Positions 35,885-45,302 of a stretch of 64,000 nucleotides of DNA are shown piece by piece. The notes beneath the pieces are model-generated. The model saw nothing but the letters and a program-made list of their open reading frames with translations. It searched no databases and was not told the origin of the DNA. Both the position numbers and the translations under genes were made by a program. Origin of the DNA: JAVXGM01 sp036657395 (GTDB taxonomy: Bacteria > Bacillota > Clostridia > Peptostreptococcales > Anaerovoracaceae); assembly GCA_036657395.1 (NCBI GenBank), contig JAVXGM010000001.1, forward strand, positions 256,352 to 320,351, written 5' to 3'. The first letter of the stretch is position 1; the number at the start of each line of letters is the position of its first letter.

Positions 35885-36358
35885 ATGTATGACATAGGTG
35901 ATAAGATTGTGTATCCCATGCATGGTGCAGGGGTAATTGAGAAAATTGAAGAAAAGAAAATTCTAGGGGAGGTTAGGAAATATTATATTCTTAACGTGCC
36001 GTATGGTGACATGAGAATCATGATCCCAGTAGAGAATAGTGATGATATTGGTGTAAGAACAATAATGACATCAGAAGAATTAGACGATATTGTAGTTGTC
36101 CTCAAAGATGTTTCAAGTACAATGCCAAACAACTGGAACAGAAGATATAGAGAAAACATGGAAAAACTAAAAACTGGAAGTGCTACAGAAGTGGCACAAG
36201 TAGTACGTAATCTAATGCGTACAGATAGAGAGAAAAAACTATCTACAGGTGAAAAGAAAATGCTGACCAATGCAAAGCAAATATTGCTTAGTGAGATTAT
36301 CTTAGTTGGAGGAATGGACTCAGTGGCTGCAACCACACTTATTGAAGAAGCCGTTTAA
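35885..36358 (+). CDS. carD: CarD-family transcription regulator
   Basis: 157 residues: an N-terminal RNA-polymerase-interacting domain shared with TRCF (about 1-60, including the GDKIVYPMHGAGVIE start), then a helical C-terminal domain. CarD-type proteins bind RNA polymerase beta and stabilise open complexes, often for growth-rate genes. It leads into yacL, ispDF and proS, a conserved clostridial arrangement. Confidence 0.9.
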   Translation: MYDIGDKIVYPMHGAGVIEKIEEKKILGEVRKYYILNVPYGDMRIMIPVENSDDIGVRTIMTSEELDDIVVVLKDVSSTMPNNWNRRYRENMEKLKTGSATEVAQVVRNLMRTDREKKLSTGEKKMLTNAKQILLSEIILVGGMDSVAATTLIEEAV

Positions 36359-36371
36359 TTTTTAAACGGCT
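36349..36371 (+). terminator. hairpin over the carD stop codon
   Basis: A perfect 10-bp stem (AGCCGTTTAA / TTAAACGGCT) with a 3-base loop. The stop codon lies in the left arm. It is followed by GGTTTGTGTG rather than a clean T-run, so it probably acts as a partial terminator or mRNA 3' stabiliser with read-through to yacL. Confidence 0.5.
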
Positions 36372-36431
36372 GGTTTGTGTGTTAGCATATATTAGTATAG
36401 CGAATTTTAAGGGAAAGGAGGAGGTGAGAGA

Positions 36432-37541
36432 ATGCTAAAAAAACTAATGCGAGTAGTGTTTACCATGGTAGGCATCATAGTTGGTTATGGTGTATTTTTA
36501 TTGGGTAAATCTCTATTAAAATTTACAAGCTTAGGTGAGGATTTCACACTTACAGGCGTCCAGGAAACTATTGGGGCTCTTGTTTGCGCAATTATTTTTG
36601 GAATAATATTTTTTAGGTTAACACCTGCGCTTGGAAAACAAAGTAGTAAAGTTGCAGACAACATAGAATTGGATTTACAGAAAATGTCTACTAATGATGT
36701 TGTTATGGGTACAGCAGGACTTACTATAGGGTTTATTATTGCATTTTTGATTAGCCGAATTTATGGGATTATTGATATTCCATTTTTAGATATTCTGCTT
36801 AATGTAGCTACTTATATGATTCTAGGATACCTAGGTGTAGTTATCGCAACCAAAAAGGGTGCAGATATACGATCAGCATGGGCGGCGAACCGAAAAATTT
36901 CCGCAGTAGGCGGCAAAGGGAAAGGGAAGGCGCTAGGTGCAGAACCTAAGATTTTCGATACTAGTGTAATCATTGATGGCAGAATTGCAGATATTATGAA
37001 GACAGGCTTTATCGAAGGACCCATTGTGATTCCCGAATTTGTCCTAGTAGAATTAAGACATATTGCAGATTCGTCAGATTCGTTAAAACGAAATCGAGGC
37101 AGAAGAGGCCTTGATATTTTAAACAAAATTCAAAACGATTACGGAATAGAAATTTATGATACTACTGCGGAAAAAGATTTAGATGAGATTCCAGAAGTAG
37201 ATGTTAAATTGTTAAAATTAGCCCAAATTATGACCGGAAAAGTAGTAACCAACGATTTTAACCTAAATAAGGTTGCAGGAATTAAAGGTGTTGATGTACT
37301 TAACATTAATGAACTAGCTAATACATTAAAACCAGTAGTCCTTCCTGGTGAAGAAATGGTTTTATTTTTGGTAAAGGAAGGAAAAGAAAGTCATCAAGCG
37401 GTAGCCTACTTAGATGACGGCACGATGATTGTCGTAGAAGAAGGTCGTAAATACATTGGAAAGACCATTAAGGTTTTAGTTACCAGCGTACTTCAGACTT
37501 CAGCAGGAAGAATGATTTTCGCCAAGCCAAACGTAAGGTAG
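36432..37541 (+). CDS. yacL: PIN/TRAM-domain membrane protein (YacL-like)
   Basis: 369 residues: four membrane helices (to about 145), a PIN nuclease-like domain (about 170-290, starting FDTSVIIDGR with the metal-binding Asp) and a C-terminal TRAM RNA-binding domain (about 295-360). YacL is thought to be a membrane-anchored RNase. The RBS AAAGGAGGAGGTG is very strong. It lies between carD and ispDF, as in many Firmicutes. Confidence 0.88.
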   Translation: MLKKLMRVVFTMVGIIVGYGVFLLGKSLLKFTSLGEDFTLTGVQETIGALVCAIIFGIIFFRLTPALGKQSSKVADNIELDLQKMSTNDVVMGTAGLTIGFIIAFLISRIYGIIDIPFLDILLNVATYMILGYLGVVIATKKGADIRSAWAANRKISAVGGKGKGKALGAEPKIFDTSVIIDGRIADIMKTGFIEGPIVIPEFVLVELRHIADSSDSLKRNRGRRGLDILNKIQNDYGIEIYDTTAEKDLDEIPEVDVKLLKLAQIMTGKVVTNDFNLNKVAGIKGVDVLNINELANTLKPVVLPGEEMVLFLVKEGKESHQAVAYLDDGTMIVVEEGRKYIGKTIKVLVTSVLQTSAGRMIFAKPNVR

Positions 37542-37550
37542 GAAACGATT

Positions 37551-38696
37551 ATGTATAAAAAAAAGAAAACAGCTGTAATTATTGCCGCTGCCGGTTTGGG
37601 AAAGCGAATGGGTAGCGGTATTCCTAAGCAGTATTTAAAAATTCATGGAGAGCCAATTCTTTTAAAGGCACTTCGTGCTTTTTGTCAGAATGAATATGTG
37701 GACTATGTTTTTTTGGTTACAAATAAGAATTACATTGGTCAGTGTGAGATCATGAAAAAAGAATACGGTCTGGAGAAGCTAGTGGATATTGTGGAAGGTG
37801 GCAAAGAGCGACAGGACTCAGTTTATCGTGCTTTGCAAGAGATAAACCGTATTAAACCCGGGGTAGAGTACGTTTTAGTTCACGATGGAGCAAGACCTTT
37901 TGTGAGTCAAGAAACTATCAATTATATTGTGGAGGCTACAGCAGGTGTAGGGGCGGCAGTAGCAGCTGTTCCTGTGAAAAATAGTATCAGGCAAGGCGAC
38001 TATAAAGCTAGCAAGAATTTAGAACGGCAAAATCTGTACACAGTACAGACCCCTCAGGGATTTCGCAAGGCGGTTCTTATGAAAGCTTATGAACAGGCAT
38101 TTTACGATGGCTTTTATGGGACGGATGATGCAGGCTTAGTAGAAAGACTGGGACATCCAGTAGAAATCGTTATGGGAAAGTATGACAATATTAAAATCAC
38201 TACGAAAGAGGATATGCCAATGGAAAGCAGAGTAGGAACAGGATACGATGTGCATCAGCTGGTTGCTGATCGAAAACTGATTCTAGGTGGAGTTAATATT
38301 CCACATGAAAAAGGGCTTTTAGGCCATTCAGATGCAGACGTATTAGTACATGCCATTATGGATGCCCTTCTTGGGGCAGTAGGCCTTGGAGATATTGGAA
38401 GACATTTTCCAGATACAGATGACGAATATGAAGGAATTTCAAGTCTTATCTTACTGGAAAAGATTAAAGAACTCATTGATGAGGAATACTATACTATTGG
38501 AAACGTGGATGTGACTCTTATGGCTCAGGAACCAAAGGTAGCAATCTTAATAGACGATATGGAAAAGAACATAGCTCAAGCATTGCATGTAGAGCAGCTG
38601 AAAGTAAATATTAAGGCTACTACCACGGAAAAGCTAGGATTTGTAGGAAGAGAAGAGGGAATTGCGGCACAGGCAGTTTGCTTACTTTATAGATAA
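37551..38696 (+). CDS. ispDF: bifunctional IspD/IspF (MEP isoprenoid pathway)
   Basis: 381 residues. IspD (about 1-225) starts with the AAGLGKRMG nucleotide-binding motif and makes CDP-methylerythritol. IspF (about 226-381) starts with RVGTGYDVHQL and has GHSDADVLVHA, including the zinc ligands, and makes methylerythritol cyclodiphosphate. Fusion of the two non-consecutive steps is known in Clostridia and some proteobacteria. It shows the cell makes isoprenoids by the MEP route. Confidence 0.95.
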   Translation: MYKKKKTAVIIAAAGLGKRMGSGIPKQYLKIHGEPILLKALRAFCQNEYVDYVFLVTNKNYIGQCEIMKKEYGLEKLVDIVEGGKERQDSVYRALQEINRIKPGVEYVLVHDGARPFVSQETINYIVEATAGVGAAVAAVPVKNSIRQGDYKASKNLERQNLYTVQTPQGFRKAVLMKAYEQAFYDGFYGTDDAGLVERLGHPVEIVMGKYDNIKITTKEDMPMESRVGTGYDVHQLVADRKLILGGVNIPHEKGLLGHSDADVLVHAIMDALLGAVGLGDIGRHFPDTDDEYEGISSLILLEKIKELIDEEYYTIGNVDVTLMAQEPKVAILIDDMEKNIAQALHVEQLKVNIKATTTEKLGFVGREEGIAAQAVCLLYR

Positions 38697-38717
38697 AATA
38701 GAAGGAGAAATAAAGAC

Positions 38718-40445
38718 ATGAAACTATCAAAAATGCACTTGAAGACCTTGAGAGAAGTACCTAACGAAGCAGAAATATCAAGCCATATTTTACTTCTCAG
38801 ATCTGGAATGATTAAAAAACTAGTTTCTGGCGTTTATGGCTTCATGCCACTGGGATGGCGTTCAGTGCGAAAGATAGAAGATATCATTAGAGAAGAAATG
38901 GACCAAGCAGGCGGGCAAGAAATTCATATGTCAGCAGTGCAACCAGCGGAACTTTGGGAAGAATCCGGGCGTTGGGGTGCATATGGACCTGAACTTTGGA
39001 GATTGAAGGACAGAAATGGTAGAGACTTTTGCTTAGGGCCAACTCATGAAGAAATTTTTACTGACCTTGTTAGAAATGATGTAAATTCCCATAGGCAGCT
39101 GCCACTAAATTTATATCAGATTCAGACAAAATACAGAGATGAAGCAAGACCCCGTTTTGGACTTATGAGAAGCAGAGAATTTATTATGAAGGATTCATAT
39201 TCCTTTGATAAGGATCAAGCAGGCTTAGATGAAAGCTATAATGAAATGTACAAAACTTATGAAAAGATATTCACTCGTTGTGGATTGACCTATAGACCGG
39301 TAGAAGCAGATACAGGCGCCATTGGAGGAAGTAATTCGCATGAGTTTACGGCACTTTCCAAGGTTGGAGAAAGTGAAATTGCATATTGCACAAAATGCGA
39401 CATGGCAGCCACAGTTGAGCGAGCAGCTTGCGTAGATGCAGAGCCTTCTAAAGAAGAGATGTTACCAATGATGGAAGTTCATACTCCAGGAACAAAGACC
39501 ATTGAGGATGTAGCTAAATTCCTAGAGATAACAGAAGACAAAACTATAAAAGCACTTCTCTTTGTAACATATGACAATGAGGAAAAAGAAAATGGATATG
39601 TTGCTGCATTTGTTAGAGGTGATAGAGAACTTAACATGACAAAGCTAGTTAATGCTCTTGGTATTCCTGAACACGCAATCGCATTTGCAGATGAAGATGA
39701 GATGGGAAAAGTCACTGGCTGTGTTGGTGGCTTTACAGGTCCAACTAAGCTTCACGATTGTAAAATGGTTGTAGACAGTGAGTTACCAGGATTAAAAAAT
39801 CTTTGCGCTGGGGCTTGCATGACAGATTACCATATTAAAAATGTGAATTTTGATAGAGACTATAAGGCAGATATCCTTGTAGATATTAAAAACCTCCAAG
39901 AAGGAGATTCTTGCCCTGTTTGTGGCACACCAGTGAATCATGCTAGAGGGATTGAAGTGGGCCAAGTATTTAAGCTAGGTACAAAGTACAGCGAATCCAT
40001 GGGGGCTACTTACAAAGACGAAAATCAGAAAGATCAGCTAATACTTATGGGTTGCTATGGCATTGGAGTGACCAGAACTTTAGCAGCAGTAGTTGAGCAA
40101 CACCACGATGATAATGGCATTATTTGGCCTATGGCTATAGCTCCATATCATGTGATAATCACTTTAATGAAACCAGATGATGAAGTTCAGGCAAAGATAG
40201 GTAGCCAGATTGACAAACAGCTAGCAGAAGCTGGTGTTCAGGTTATGCTAGATGATCGAAAAGAACGGCCTGGGGTAAAATTTAAAGATGCTGATCTCTT
40301 AGGTATTCCAGTGAGAATTACTGTAGGCAGAGGCGCAGCTGAGGGTCTTGTAGAATACAAGCTGAGGCGTGATACTGAAAAAGAAGAAATTCCAGTGGAT
40401 GTTGCAATAAAAAGAGCTATCAAAATTGTAAATGAGGAAAAATAA
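38718..40445 (+). CDS. proS: prolyl-tRNA synthetase, bacterial type
   Basis: 575 residues, class II synthetase. Motif 2 is around the YRDEARPRFGLMRSREF segment, the YbaK-like editing insertion covers about 225-385, motif 3 lies in the GCYGIGVTRTLAA segment, and the anticodon-binding domain is C-terminal. Length and insertion match the bacterial ProS1 type. It follows ispDF by 21 bases. Confidence 0.96.
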   Translation: MKLSKMHLKTLREVPNEAEISSHILLLRSGMIKKLVSGVYGFMPLGWRSVRKIEDIIREEMDQAGGQEIHMSAVQPAELWEESGRWGAYGPELWRLKDRNGRDFCLGPTHEEIFTDLVRNDVNSHRQLPLNLYQIQTKYRDEARPRFGLMRSREFIMKDSYSFDKDQAGLDESYNEMYKTYEKIFTRCGLTYRPVEADTGAIGGSNSHEFTALSKVGESEIAYCTKCDMAATVERAACVDAEPSKEEMLPMMEVHTPGTKTIEDVAKFLEITEDKTIKALLFVTYDNEEKENGYVAAFVRGDRELNMTKLVNALGIPEHAIAFADEDEMGKVTGCVGGFTGPTKLHDCKMVVDSELPGLKNLCAGACMTDYHIKNVNFDRDYKADILVDIKNLQEGDSCPVCGTPVNHARGIEVGQVFKLGTKYSESMGATYKDENQKDQLILMGCYGIGVTRTLAAVVEQHHDDNGIIWPMAIAPYHVIITLMKPDDEVQAKIGSQIDKQLAEAGVQVMLDDRKERPGVKFKDADLLGIPVRITVGRGAAEGLVEYKLRRDTEKEEIPVDVAIKRAIKIVNEEK

Positions 40446-40460
40446 TCATTGAGGATCGCC

Positions 40461-41036
40461 ATGAAAGAGACGAGAAAGAATTGGATTAAAGAACACATTA
40501 GTTTGTTTTGGGAATTTTTCAAGATTGGCTTATTTACAATAGGCGGTGGTATGGCTATGCTGCCGTTGATCCAAAAGATTGCCGTAGAAGATAAAAAGTG
40601 GATGTCTGAAGAAGAAATGGTGGATTGCCTTGCAATTAGCCAGGCACTTCCGGGGGTAATAGCCATAAATAGTGCTACCTATATTGGGAAGAGAAAATGT
40701 GGGATTAGCGGATCCATTGCGGCTACTTTTGGAGTAGTGCTTCCTTCCTTTACAATTATTATTTTAGTGGTAACCCTTCTTGGAACTATTGGAGATAATT
40801 CACATATTGATGGAGCATTTATGGGAATAAAGGCAGCAGTATGCGGCCTAGTCATGGTGTCAGCCTATAGAATGGGCAAGAATATTCTTACCGGGCCATT
40901 TCAGTGGATTGTTGCAATCCTAGCCTTTGTTGCTATTGCGATATTTAGAATTACCGCTTTGTGGGCTATATTATTTGGAGGCTTAGCAGGAATTATTTTT
41001 TTAGTAATCAAAGGGAATAAGGAGGGAAAATCATGA
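40461..41036 (+). CDS. chromate transporter family half-protein (ChrA N-type)
   Basis: About 191 residues, five or six membrane helices, of the CHR family. It carries the FxIGGGMAML-PL motif near the N-terminus and AISQALPGVIAINSATY in the middle. Two short CHR genes in tandem form an antiparallel pair; their physiological substrate in anaerobes is unproven (chromate or sulfate). ATG 40461 is preferred to TTG 40449 because GAGG is then 6 bases upstream. Confidence 0.85.
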   Translation: MKETRKNWIKEHISLFWEFFKIGLFTIGGGMAMLPLIQKIAVEDKKWMSEEEMVDCLAISQALPGVIAINSATYIGKRKCGISGSIAATFGVVLPSFTIIILVVTLLGTIGDNSHIDGAFMGIKAAVCGLVMVSAYRMGKNILTGPFQWIVAILAFVAIAIFRITALWAILFGGLAGIIFLVIKGNKEGKS

Positions 41037-41602
41037 TTTACCTTCACTTATTTGGAATGTTTTTTCGTATTGGACTATTTGGATTTGGCGGAGGTCTAGC
41101 CATGCTCCCACTAATATTTCAAAGCGTTCAGCAATTTGGGGTTATGAAGCCATCAGAGTTTTCTAATTTAGTGGCCTTGTCACAGGTTACGCCTGGGCCT
41201 ATTGCCGTTAATGCAGCTACATTTGTGGGACTTAACTACGCAGGAGTCTTAGGGTCAGTTATAGCCACTTTAGGTGTGTGTTTACCTTCTTTCTTTTTAG
41301 TCCTTATTGTGATAAAATTTACGGATAGATTTAAAGAGAGCAAAGGAATGCAGGGAGCACTCTTTGGAATAAGACCAGTAACGGTAGGTTTAATCGGTGC
41401 GGCAGCCATATTTATAGCAGAAACATCACTTATAAATGGAAATTTATTTTCCACCGAGTTATTTACAAATATAGGGGAATATGTAAATATTATCCCTTGC
41501 ATCATATTTTTAGTCACCTTAATTTTGGCAGGGAAATTCAAAGTAAGCCCCATTAAAATAACAATAATCATGGGGATATTAGGAGGGGTTTTATGTGGAT
41601 AG
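41033..41602 (+). CDS. chromate transporter family half-protein (ChrA C-type)
   Basis: 189 residues, the partner CHR half. It repeats the motif pattern (FGFGGGLAMLPL, then SQVTPGPIAVNAATFVG). It overlaps the first half by 4 bases and the Nudix gene by 10. Confidence 0.85.
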   Translation: MIYLHLFGMFFRIGLFGFGGGLAMLPLIFQSVQQFGVMKPSEFSNLVALSQVTPGPIAVNAATFVGLNYAGVLGSVIATLGVCLPSFFLVLIVIKFTDRFKESKGMQGALFGIRPVTVGLIGAAAIFIAETSLINGNLFSTELFTNIGEYVNIIPCIIFLVTLILAGKFKVSPIKITIIMGILGGVLCG

Positions 41603-42048
41603 GCGGAGTAAGGGTCATTATCTTAGATGAAGACAAGCGAGTACTTATGGTTAGACAAAACCACGAGGGCAAAGACATATGGATGGTTCCCGGAGGTGGC
41701 ATTGAAGATGGAGAGACCTCTAGTATGGCAGGCGCTAGGGAAGTAAAAGAAGAAACAGGTATAGATGTGACAATTGGCAAATTGATTTGGCATGTAGAGC
41801 AAGTCACTGAGGATAGAGGGCAACGATTCGTAAATTTCTTTTTAGGGGATATTATTGGTGGCCATTTAGCCCTTGGAGAGGATCCAGAGTTTGATGAAAA
41901 TTCACAAGTTTTACAGGAAGTGGGATTCATGTCTAAAGAAGAAATGTCAAATCTTGAAGTCCTTTACCCAGAATATTTAAAAGACGAACTTTGGAAGTTC
42001 TTAGAAGAAGATTACTATGGCTATAACGCATTTAAAATAAGAAGATAA
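41593..42048 (+). CDS. Nudix hydrolase
   Basis: 151 residues with a perfect Nudix box beginning at about residue 36 (G-x5-E-x7-REVKEETGI). Nudix enzymes split nucleoside diphosphates linked to another moiety; the specific substrate cannot be read. The N-terminal strand order (RVIILDEDKRVLMVRQ) is typical of small housekeeping Nudix proteins. Confidence 0.9.
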   Translation: MWIGGVRVIILDEDKRVLMVRQNHEGKDIWMVPGGGIEDGETSSMAGAREVKEETGIDVTIGKLIWHVEQVTEDRGQRFVNFFLGDIIGGHLALGEDPEFDENSQVLQEVGFMSKEEMSNLEVLYPEYLKDELWKFLEEDYYGYNAFKIRR

Positions 42049-42058
42049 GGAGAGAATT

Positions 42059-42541
42059 ATGACAATCGTAAAATTTGAAATGGAAAATGGAAATGTAATG
42101 AAGGGAGAATTATACCCTGAGATTGCACCAGAAACAGTGAAAAACTTTGTTAAGCTAGCTGAAGAGGGCTTTTATGATGGACTGACTTTTCACAGAGTAA
42201 TTCCAGGCTTTATGATCCAAGGCGGATGTCCAGATGGAACAGGAATGGGAGGACCAGGATACAGCATTAAAGGAGAATTCTCTGGAAATGGTGTAAAAAA
42301 TGACCTAGCCCACACAAAAGGTGTATTATCAATGGCAAGAAGCATGGATCCTAATTCTGCAGGATCACAGTTCTTTATAATGGTGGAAGATGCGCCACAT
42401 CTTGACGGACAATATGCCGCATTTGGTAAAATCACAGAAGGTATGGATAATGCCGATGCGATTGTAAAAGTTAAGACTGGTGCTGGCGACAAGCCAAAAG
42501 AAGATCAAATCATGAAAAAAGTAACTATAGAAGAAAAATAA
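42059..42541 (+). CDS. cyclophilin-type peptidyl-prolyl cis-trans isomerase
   Basis: 160 residues, cytoplasmic (no signal peptide). Cyclophilin core motifs are FHRVIPGFMIQGG (with the catalytic Arg), SMARSMDPNSAGSQFFI and AAFGKITEGMD. It assists protein folding. The RBS AAGGAGAG precedes the start. Confidence 0.94.
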   Translation: MTIVKFEMENGNVMKGELYPEIAPETVKNFVKLAEEGFYDGLTFHRVIPGFMIQGGCPDGTGMGGPGYSIKGEFSGNGVKNDLAHTKGVLSMARSMDPNSAGSQFFIMVEDAPHLDGQYAAFGKITEGMDNADAIVKVKTGAGDKPKEDQIMKKVTIEEK

Positions 42542-42606
42542 ATCTGTAAAAAGAATAATAGTTATTCCTATTGGGTAAATTAAAAAAAAGATAGGAGATG
42601 ATTTTT

Positions 42607-42951
42607 ATGAAAAAACTATTGGTGGTTGTTCTAGTGGGTATTATGACTTTGGCTATGGTGGCTTGTGGATCAAATGATGATCAGGCACAAAAACAAACTA
42701 CTCCATCAACTGAAGGGACAACTCAGGCAGCTACTGAGAAAGTTAAAATTGACGAAGCAAAGGCGAAATCCATGGTGCTTGCAAAAGTTAAGGGTGCTAA
42801 GGACTCCGATTTGCGACTAAAACTGGATACAGAAAATGGCAAACAAGTATATGAAGGAGAGATTCTTCATGACGGTAAAGAATATGACTTTGAAATGGAT
42901 GCCAATTCAGGAGAATTTGTAGAGTGGTCAGAAGAAGCAGCTAACAAATAA
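42607..42951 (+). CDS. PepSY-domain lipoprotein
   Basis: About 114 residues: a signal peptide with lipobox AMVAC, a Thr/Gln-rich linker and a single PepSY domain (the last 70 residues, ending EFDMEMDANSG-like). PepSY proteins are exported and often inhibit or bind peptidases. ATG 42607 is used because AGGAG is then 9 bases upstream. Confidence 0.85.
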   Translation: MKKLLVVVLVGIMTLAMVACGSNDDQAQKQTTPSTEGTTQAATEKVKIDEAKAKSMVLAKVKGAKDSDLRLKLDTENGKQVYEGEILHDGKEYDFEMDANSGEFVEWSEEAANK

Positions 42952-42970
42952 GAAACAAAAAAACTAAAGT

Positions 42971-43001
42971 GCCGACCTAATTTAAGTAGGTTGGCATTTT
43001 T
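42971..43001 (+). terminator. intrinsic terminator after the PepSY gene
   Basis: A 9-bp stem (GCCGACCTA / TAGGTTGGC, one G-T pair), a 7-base loop, then ATTTTTA. The next gene's RBS follows within 6 bases. Confidence 0.75.
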
Positions 43002-43017
43002 ACATTGGAGGATTAAA

Positions 43018-43914
43018 ATGTACGATATAATTATTATAGGAGGAGGGCCTGGTGGGCTTTCTGCGGGAATCTACGGAATTAGATCTGGACTTAAGGTTTT
43101 AGTTTTAGATAAAGCCTCATGGGGCGGGCAGACTATAATGTCGGCAGAAATTGCTAACTATCCAGCTGTACCATCGGTGACTGGACCGGATTTTGCACAG
43201 AAAATGTATGAACAGTACACCCAGTTAGGTGGAGAGATATCTTTAGAGGAAGTAAAGAATTTAAGCCTTCAAGACGAGGAAAAAATTGTGGAAACCAGTA
43301 AGGGGAAATACAGTACAAAGACAGTAATCATTGCTGCAGGCTTAACTCGAAGAAAATTAGGTTGCCTAGGAGAAGGTAGGCTTCTAGGAAGAGGTGTATC
43401 CTATTGTGCCATTTGTGATGGAAGGTTTTTTACGGGAAAAGATGTGGCTGTAGTTGGCGGTGGGAATACTGCTATGGAAGATGCTCTTTATATGTCTTCA
43501 TTTTGTAATCAAATTCACATTATTTGCCGAAAGGGAGAGCTAAAAGGTGAAGGAGAACTCAAAGAAGCAATTGAGAAGAAGAAAAATATCCATATAAGCT
43601 ACAATAAAACTGTTGTGGAAATTCATGGAGAAAATATGGTGGAAGAAGTGATGCTAGAGGATGGGAACTCACTAAAGGTAGCGGGTCTCTTCGTAGCTAT
43701 TGGATACAAGGCGGATAGCGGAATCTTTAAGGGTAAGGTTGAAATGACAGATCAAGGATATATAATAGGCGGGGAAAATTGTGAAACAAATGTAGCAGGA
43801 GTATTTATTGCAGGAGACCTGAGAACAAAAATGGTAAGGCAGATTGTTACTGCAGCAGCAGACGGTGCAATCGCAGCCCTGGGAGCTGCGAATTATATAT
43901 TAAAATGTAACTAG
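43018..43914 (+). CDS. thioredoxin reductase-like FAD/NAD(P) oxidoreductase
   Basis: About 298 residues: an FAD-binding GGGPGGLSAG segment near residue 9, the redox-active CAICD near 128-132 and an NAD(P)-binding VVGGGNTAMEDA segment. It is the low-molecular-weight TrxB fold. The C-terminal GDLR motif is close to the TrxB GDVR. No thioredoxin gene is adjacent, so it may instead use ferredoxin or another partner. GGAGG lies 6 bases before the start. Confidence 0.85.
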   Translation: MYDIIIIGGGPGGLSAGIYGIRSGLKVLVLDKASWGGQTIMSAEIANYPAVPSVTGPDFAQKMYEQYTQLGGEISLEEVKNLSLQDEEKIVETSKGKYSTKTVIIAAGLTRRKLGCLGEGRLLGRGVSYCAICDGRFFTGKDVAVVGGGNTAMEDALYMSSFCNQIHIICRKGELKGEGELKEAIEKKKNIHISYNKTVVEIHGENMVEEVMLEDGNSLKVAGLFVAIGYKADSGIFKGKVEMTDQGYIIGGENCETNVAGVFIAGDLRTKMVRQIVTAAADGAIAALGAANYILKCN

Positions 43915-43937
43915 TATCAAAAAAACAGATTTCCTAC

Positions 43938-43966
43938 TTGTAAATTTGCTCATAACGTGGGATAAT
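43938..43966 (+). promoter_or_regulatory. promoter left in front of the M20 remnant
   Basis: TTGTAA, 17 bases, GATAAT. It precedes the broken gene at 44.0 kb and may now drive the LacI-type gene that follows. Confidence 0.45.
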
Positions 43967-43999
43967 ATTATAGAAATATTCTGAAACTTTAAAAGGTGA

Positions 44000-44212
44000 G
44001 TTAATAATATCTATGAAAAAATCACTAAAATAGCATCCCAACTGAGGCCACAAATGATTGAATTTTGTCAGCAACTTATTTGTACTCCTGCTTTGTCAGG
44101 AGATGAAGAGGCTATAGGAATTATTTACGTGACTGAAATGAAAAGGCTTGGCTATGACCAAGCCTTTTTTGACCCTTGGGGAAATGTAATTGGTGTCGTG
44201 GAAGGATCGTGA
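44000..44212 (+). pseudogene. N-terminal remnant of a YgeY-like M20 metallohydrolase
   Basis: Seventy codons read in one frame and end at TGA 44210-44212. The translation contains QMIEFCQQLICTPALSGDEE and FFDPWGNVIGVVEGS, which match the first 65 or so residues of M20-family YgeY (selenium metabolism-linked) hydrolases of about 400 residues. The frame has no usable start before an internal ATG at 44054, although AAAAGGTGAG sits in front (43991-44000). All metal ligands, which lie further on, are lost. It is a broken gene, probably a deletion relic next to the nucleobase catabolism cluster. Confidence 0.7.
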
Positions 44213-44276
44213 AGGCTATATATCAATTTATTTATGTGTATCCAACTAAATTAAGACAAGAGGAGAGGGAAAAAGT

Positions 44277-45302
44277 ATGAACATACGCCATATTGCGAAG
44301 ACGGCAGGAGTATCGGTAGCTACTGTGTCTAGGGTACTTAACCACCCAGAAAATGTAGCCCCTCGCACTAGAGCTAAAATAGAAGAAATAATTGCAGAAA
44401 TGGGATATACGCCTAATTGGTTTGCTAGAGGGTTAAACTTTAATAAGACGGGAACTATCGGATTGATGATTCCCCATATTTTAAATTCAGTGTATATGGA
44501 AATAGCAAAAGGAGTAGAGGATGTGGCACACCACAAGGACTACATTACATTTATGTGCAATGTAGAAAATGATGCAAAAAAAGAGCGAAAATATTTGGAG
44601 CAGCTAATCAAGCGAAAGGTAGATGGAATAGTATTGATTTGTTCTTCCCTAGAGAAAAAAGACCTGGATGGAATTGCAGAACAAAATATTCCTTTGGTAC
44701 TAGTTGGGGAACATAAAAATATTGGAGGCTTTCACGTAGTTAGTGTGGATTGTAGATTAGGAGCCAGAACTGGAACGAAGCATTTGGTAGATACGGGTCA
44801 TAAAAAAATTGCAATGATATATGGATCACACCCAGAATTTGAAAACGAATTTAAGATTAAAGGATATCAAGCTATTTTAGAGGAGGAAAATATTACATTT
44901 CGAAGGGAATATTTAAAAGAAGTGGAGAATACTATAGAGGGAGGCTACTTGGGGGCTAAGAAATTACTCGAACTGGAAGATCCGCCTGACGCCGTATTTA
45001 CAAGTAGTGACCTTATCGCATTTGGCGTAATGGACGCAATTAAGGACAAAGGACTGAATATACCTGAGGATGTTGCAGTGGTCGGATTTGAAAATGTAAG
45101 AATGTCAAATTTGGTGGAGCCAAAGCTGACGACAATAGATGTTCCCCTTCATAAAATGGGAGTTTATGCATCAAGACTTCTCTTTGATATTATTGAAAAT
45201 GAAGAGGATATTCATGGAGAGGCAAAAGAAATTCTCCTTCAGTCAAAGTTAAAGATAAGAAAATCCTGTGGTCATAAGGGAAGAATTGGAGAGATGTTTT
45301 AA
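44277..45302 (+). CDS. LacI-family transcription regulator
   Basis: 341 residues: the N-terminal LacI helix-turn-helix (residues 2-25, VSVATVSRVLN) with hinge, then a periplasmic-binding-protein-like sensor domain. It is followed with a one-base overlap by a PreA-like gene and lies upstream of carbamoylase, preT and preA. A LacI-type palindrome lies just downstream of the carbamoylase -10 box. It is probably a local repressor of this catabolic set; the inducer is unknown. Confidence 0.9.
   Translation: MNIRHIAKTAGVSVATVSRVLNHPENVAPRTRAKIEEIIAEMGYTPNWFARGLNFNKTGTIGLMIPHILNSVYMEIAKGVEDVAHHKDYITFMCNVENDAKKERKYLEQLIKRKVDGIVLICSSLEKKDLDGIAEQNIPLVLVGEHKNIGGFHVVSVDCRLGARTGTKHLVDTGHKKIAMIYGSHPEFENEFKIKGYQAILEEENITFRREYLKEVENTIEGGYLGAKKLLELEDPPDAVFTSSDLIAFGVMDAIKDKGLNIPEDVAVVGFENVRMSNLVEPKLTTIDVPLHKMGVYASRLLFDIIENEEDIHGEAKEILLQSKLKIRKSCGHKGRIGEMF

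Noticed and set aside
43991..44276. Small regulatory RNA or riboswitch before the LacI-type gene
   Set aside because: The region translates as a clean M20 N-terminus over 70 codons, which explains the conservation-like pattern better than an RNA.
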